Shown piece by piece: positions 38,596 to 38,914 of a stretch of DNA of 38,914 bases. Where the stretch lies: NCBI GenBank assembly GCA_025055135.1, contig JANWYU010000212.1, positions 1-38,914 of the forward strand. Direction: 5' to 3'. Below the pieces are notes generated by a model. It saw only the letters and a list, made by a program, of their open reading frames with translations, searched no databases and was not told the DNA's origin. Positions within the stretch are counted from its first letter, which is position 1; every line of letters starts with the position of its first letter. A program made the translations under genes and the position numbers. The DNA comes from Pseudobdellovibrionaceae bacterium. GTDB taxonomy: Bacteria > Bdellovibrionota > Bdellovibrionia > Bdellovibrionales > Bdellovibrionaceae.

Positions 38596-38914
38596 CTGGA
38601 TCTGTTCTGGAAATGGATTTTAGAGAAAATATTCCTAGAGGCATTTGTTGGGAAATGGCTTTTTCGGATTAGTACAGTAAGATATTCTCAAGAATTATGG
38701 TATGGGGTTATGCGCCTTGACTATGCTTTTTCCCCTGATCGTAGCTATTTAACTCAAAATCTACAGGTTTTGCAGTACCAAAGACGTTTCTTATCTATTA
38801 GTTACGATTCACCGACCTTTCAAAGGTATTGGATTTATTTTATAAGCTTTTCCAGTGAGAGATTGATGGGTAACACATTAGATAATCATCAATTTCCGTC
38901 GCGATCTGAATGGA
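38596..38914 (+). pseudogene. Partial coding-like frame running off the right edge; possible decayed beta-barrel-type gene
   Basis: Open frame (no stop) …WLFRISTVRYSQELWYGVMRLDYAFSPDRSYLTQNLQVLQYQRRFLSISYDSPTFQRYW… to the edge; upstream coding-like fragments in different frames are broken by stops. Confidence 0.35.

Noticed and set aside
1-38914. CRISPR array, IS element or prophage
   Set aside because: No spaced ~24-48 bp repeats, no transposase or phage structural ORFs recognised.

Overview
The window is a 38.9 kb, moderately AT-rich chromosomal segment. Its gene content (AgmX/PglI-like energy transducer, VWA lipoprotein, type IV pilus operon, many small lipoproteins) suggests a Bdellovibrionota/deltaproteobacterial-type predator or glider, but that affiliation is inference. 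From left to right it contains: (i) an envelope/gliding-like operon (AgmX/PglI C-terminal protein, lipoprotein, beta-barrel, TPR-like protein, VWA lipoprotein); (ii) galE and a CNT nucleoside transporter; (iii) miaB plus a DUF151/BFN-like gene; (iv) a locus of lipoproteins and hypotheticals with two divergent FixH/YtkA-like proteins; (v) an LptF/LptG permease, a pseudo-receiver, thioredoxin, and pilB / divergent PilT-like ATPase / pilC / pilS-like / pilR; (vi) tRNA-Arg(CCT); (vii) a CpaF-type ATPase, a cupredoxin-like protein, enolase, gamma-carbonic anhydrase, guaB, guaA and dnaE; (viii) a FeeM-like acyltransferase fused to a PilZ domain, followed by a decayed coding region running off the right end. 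I saw no CRISPR array, rRNA, prophage or IS element. The most notable observations are a PilT-fold protein with degenerate catalytic motifs between pilB and pilC, the FeeM-PilZ fusion, a strong window-wide excess of the hexamer GTTACC/GGTAAC, and short CATTAAT-containing tandem repeats placed over stop codons at two convergent gene junctions.
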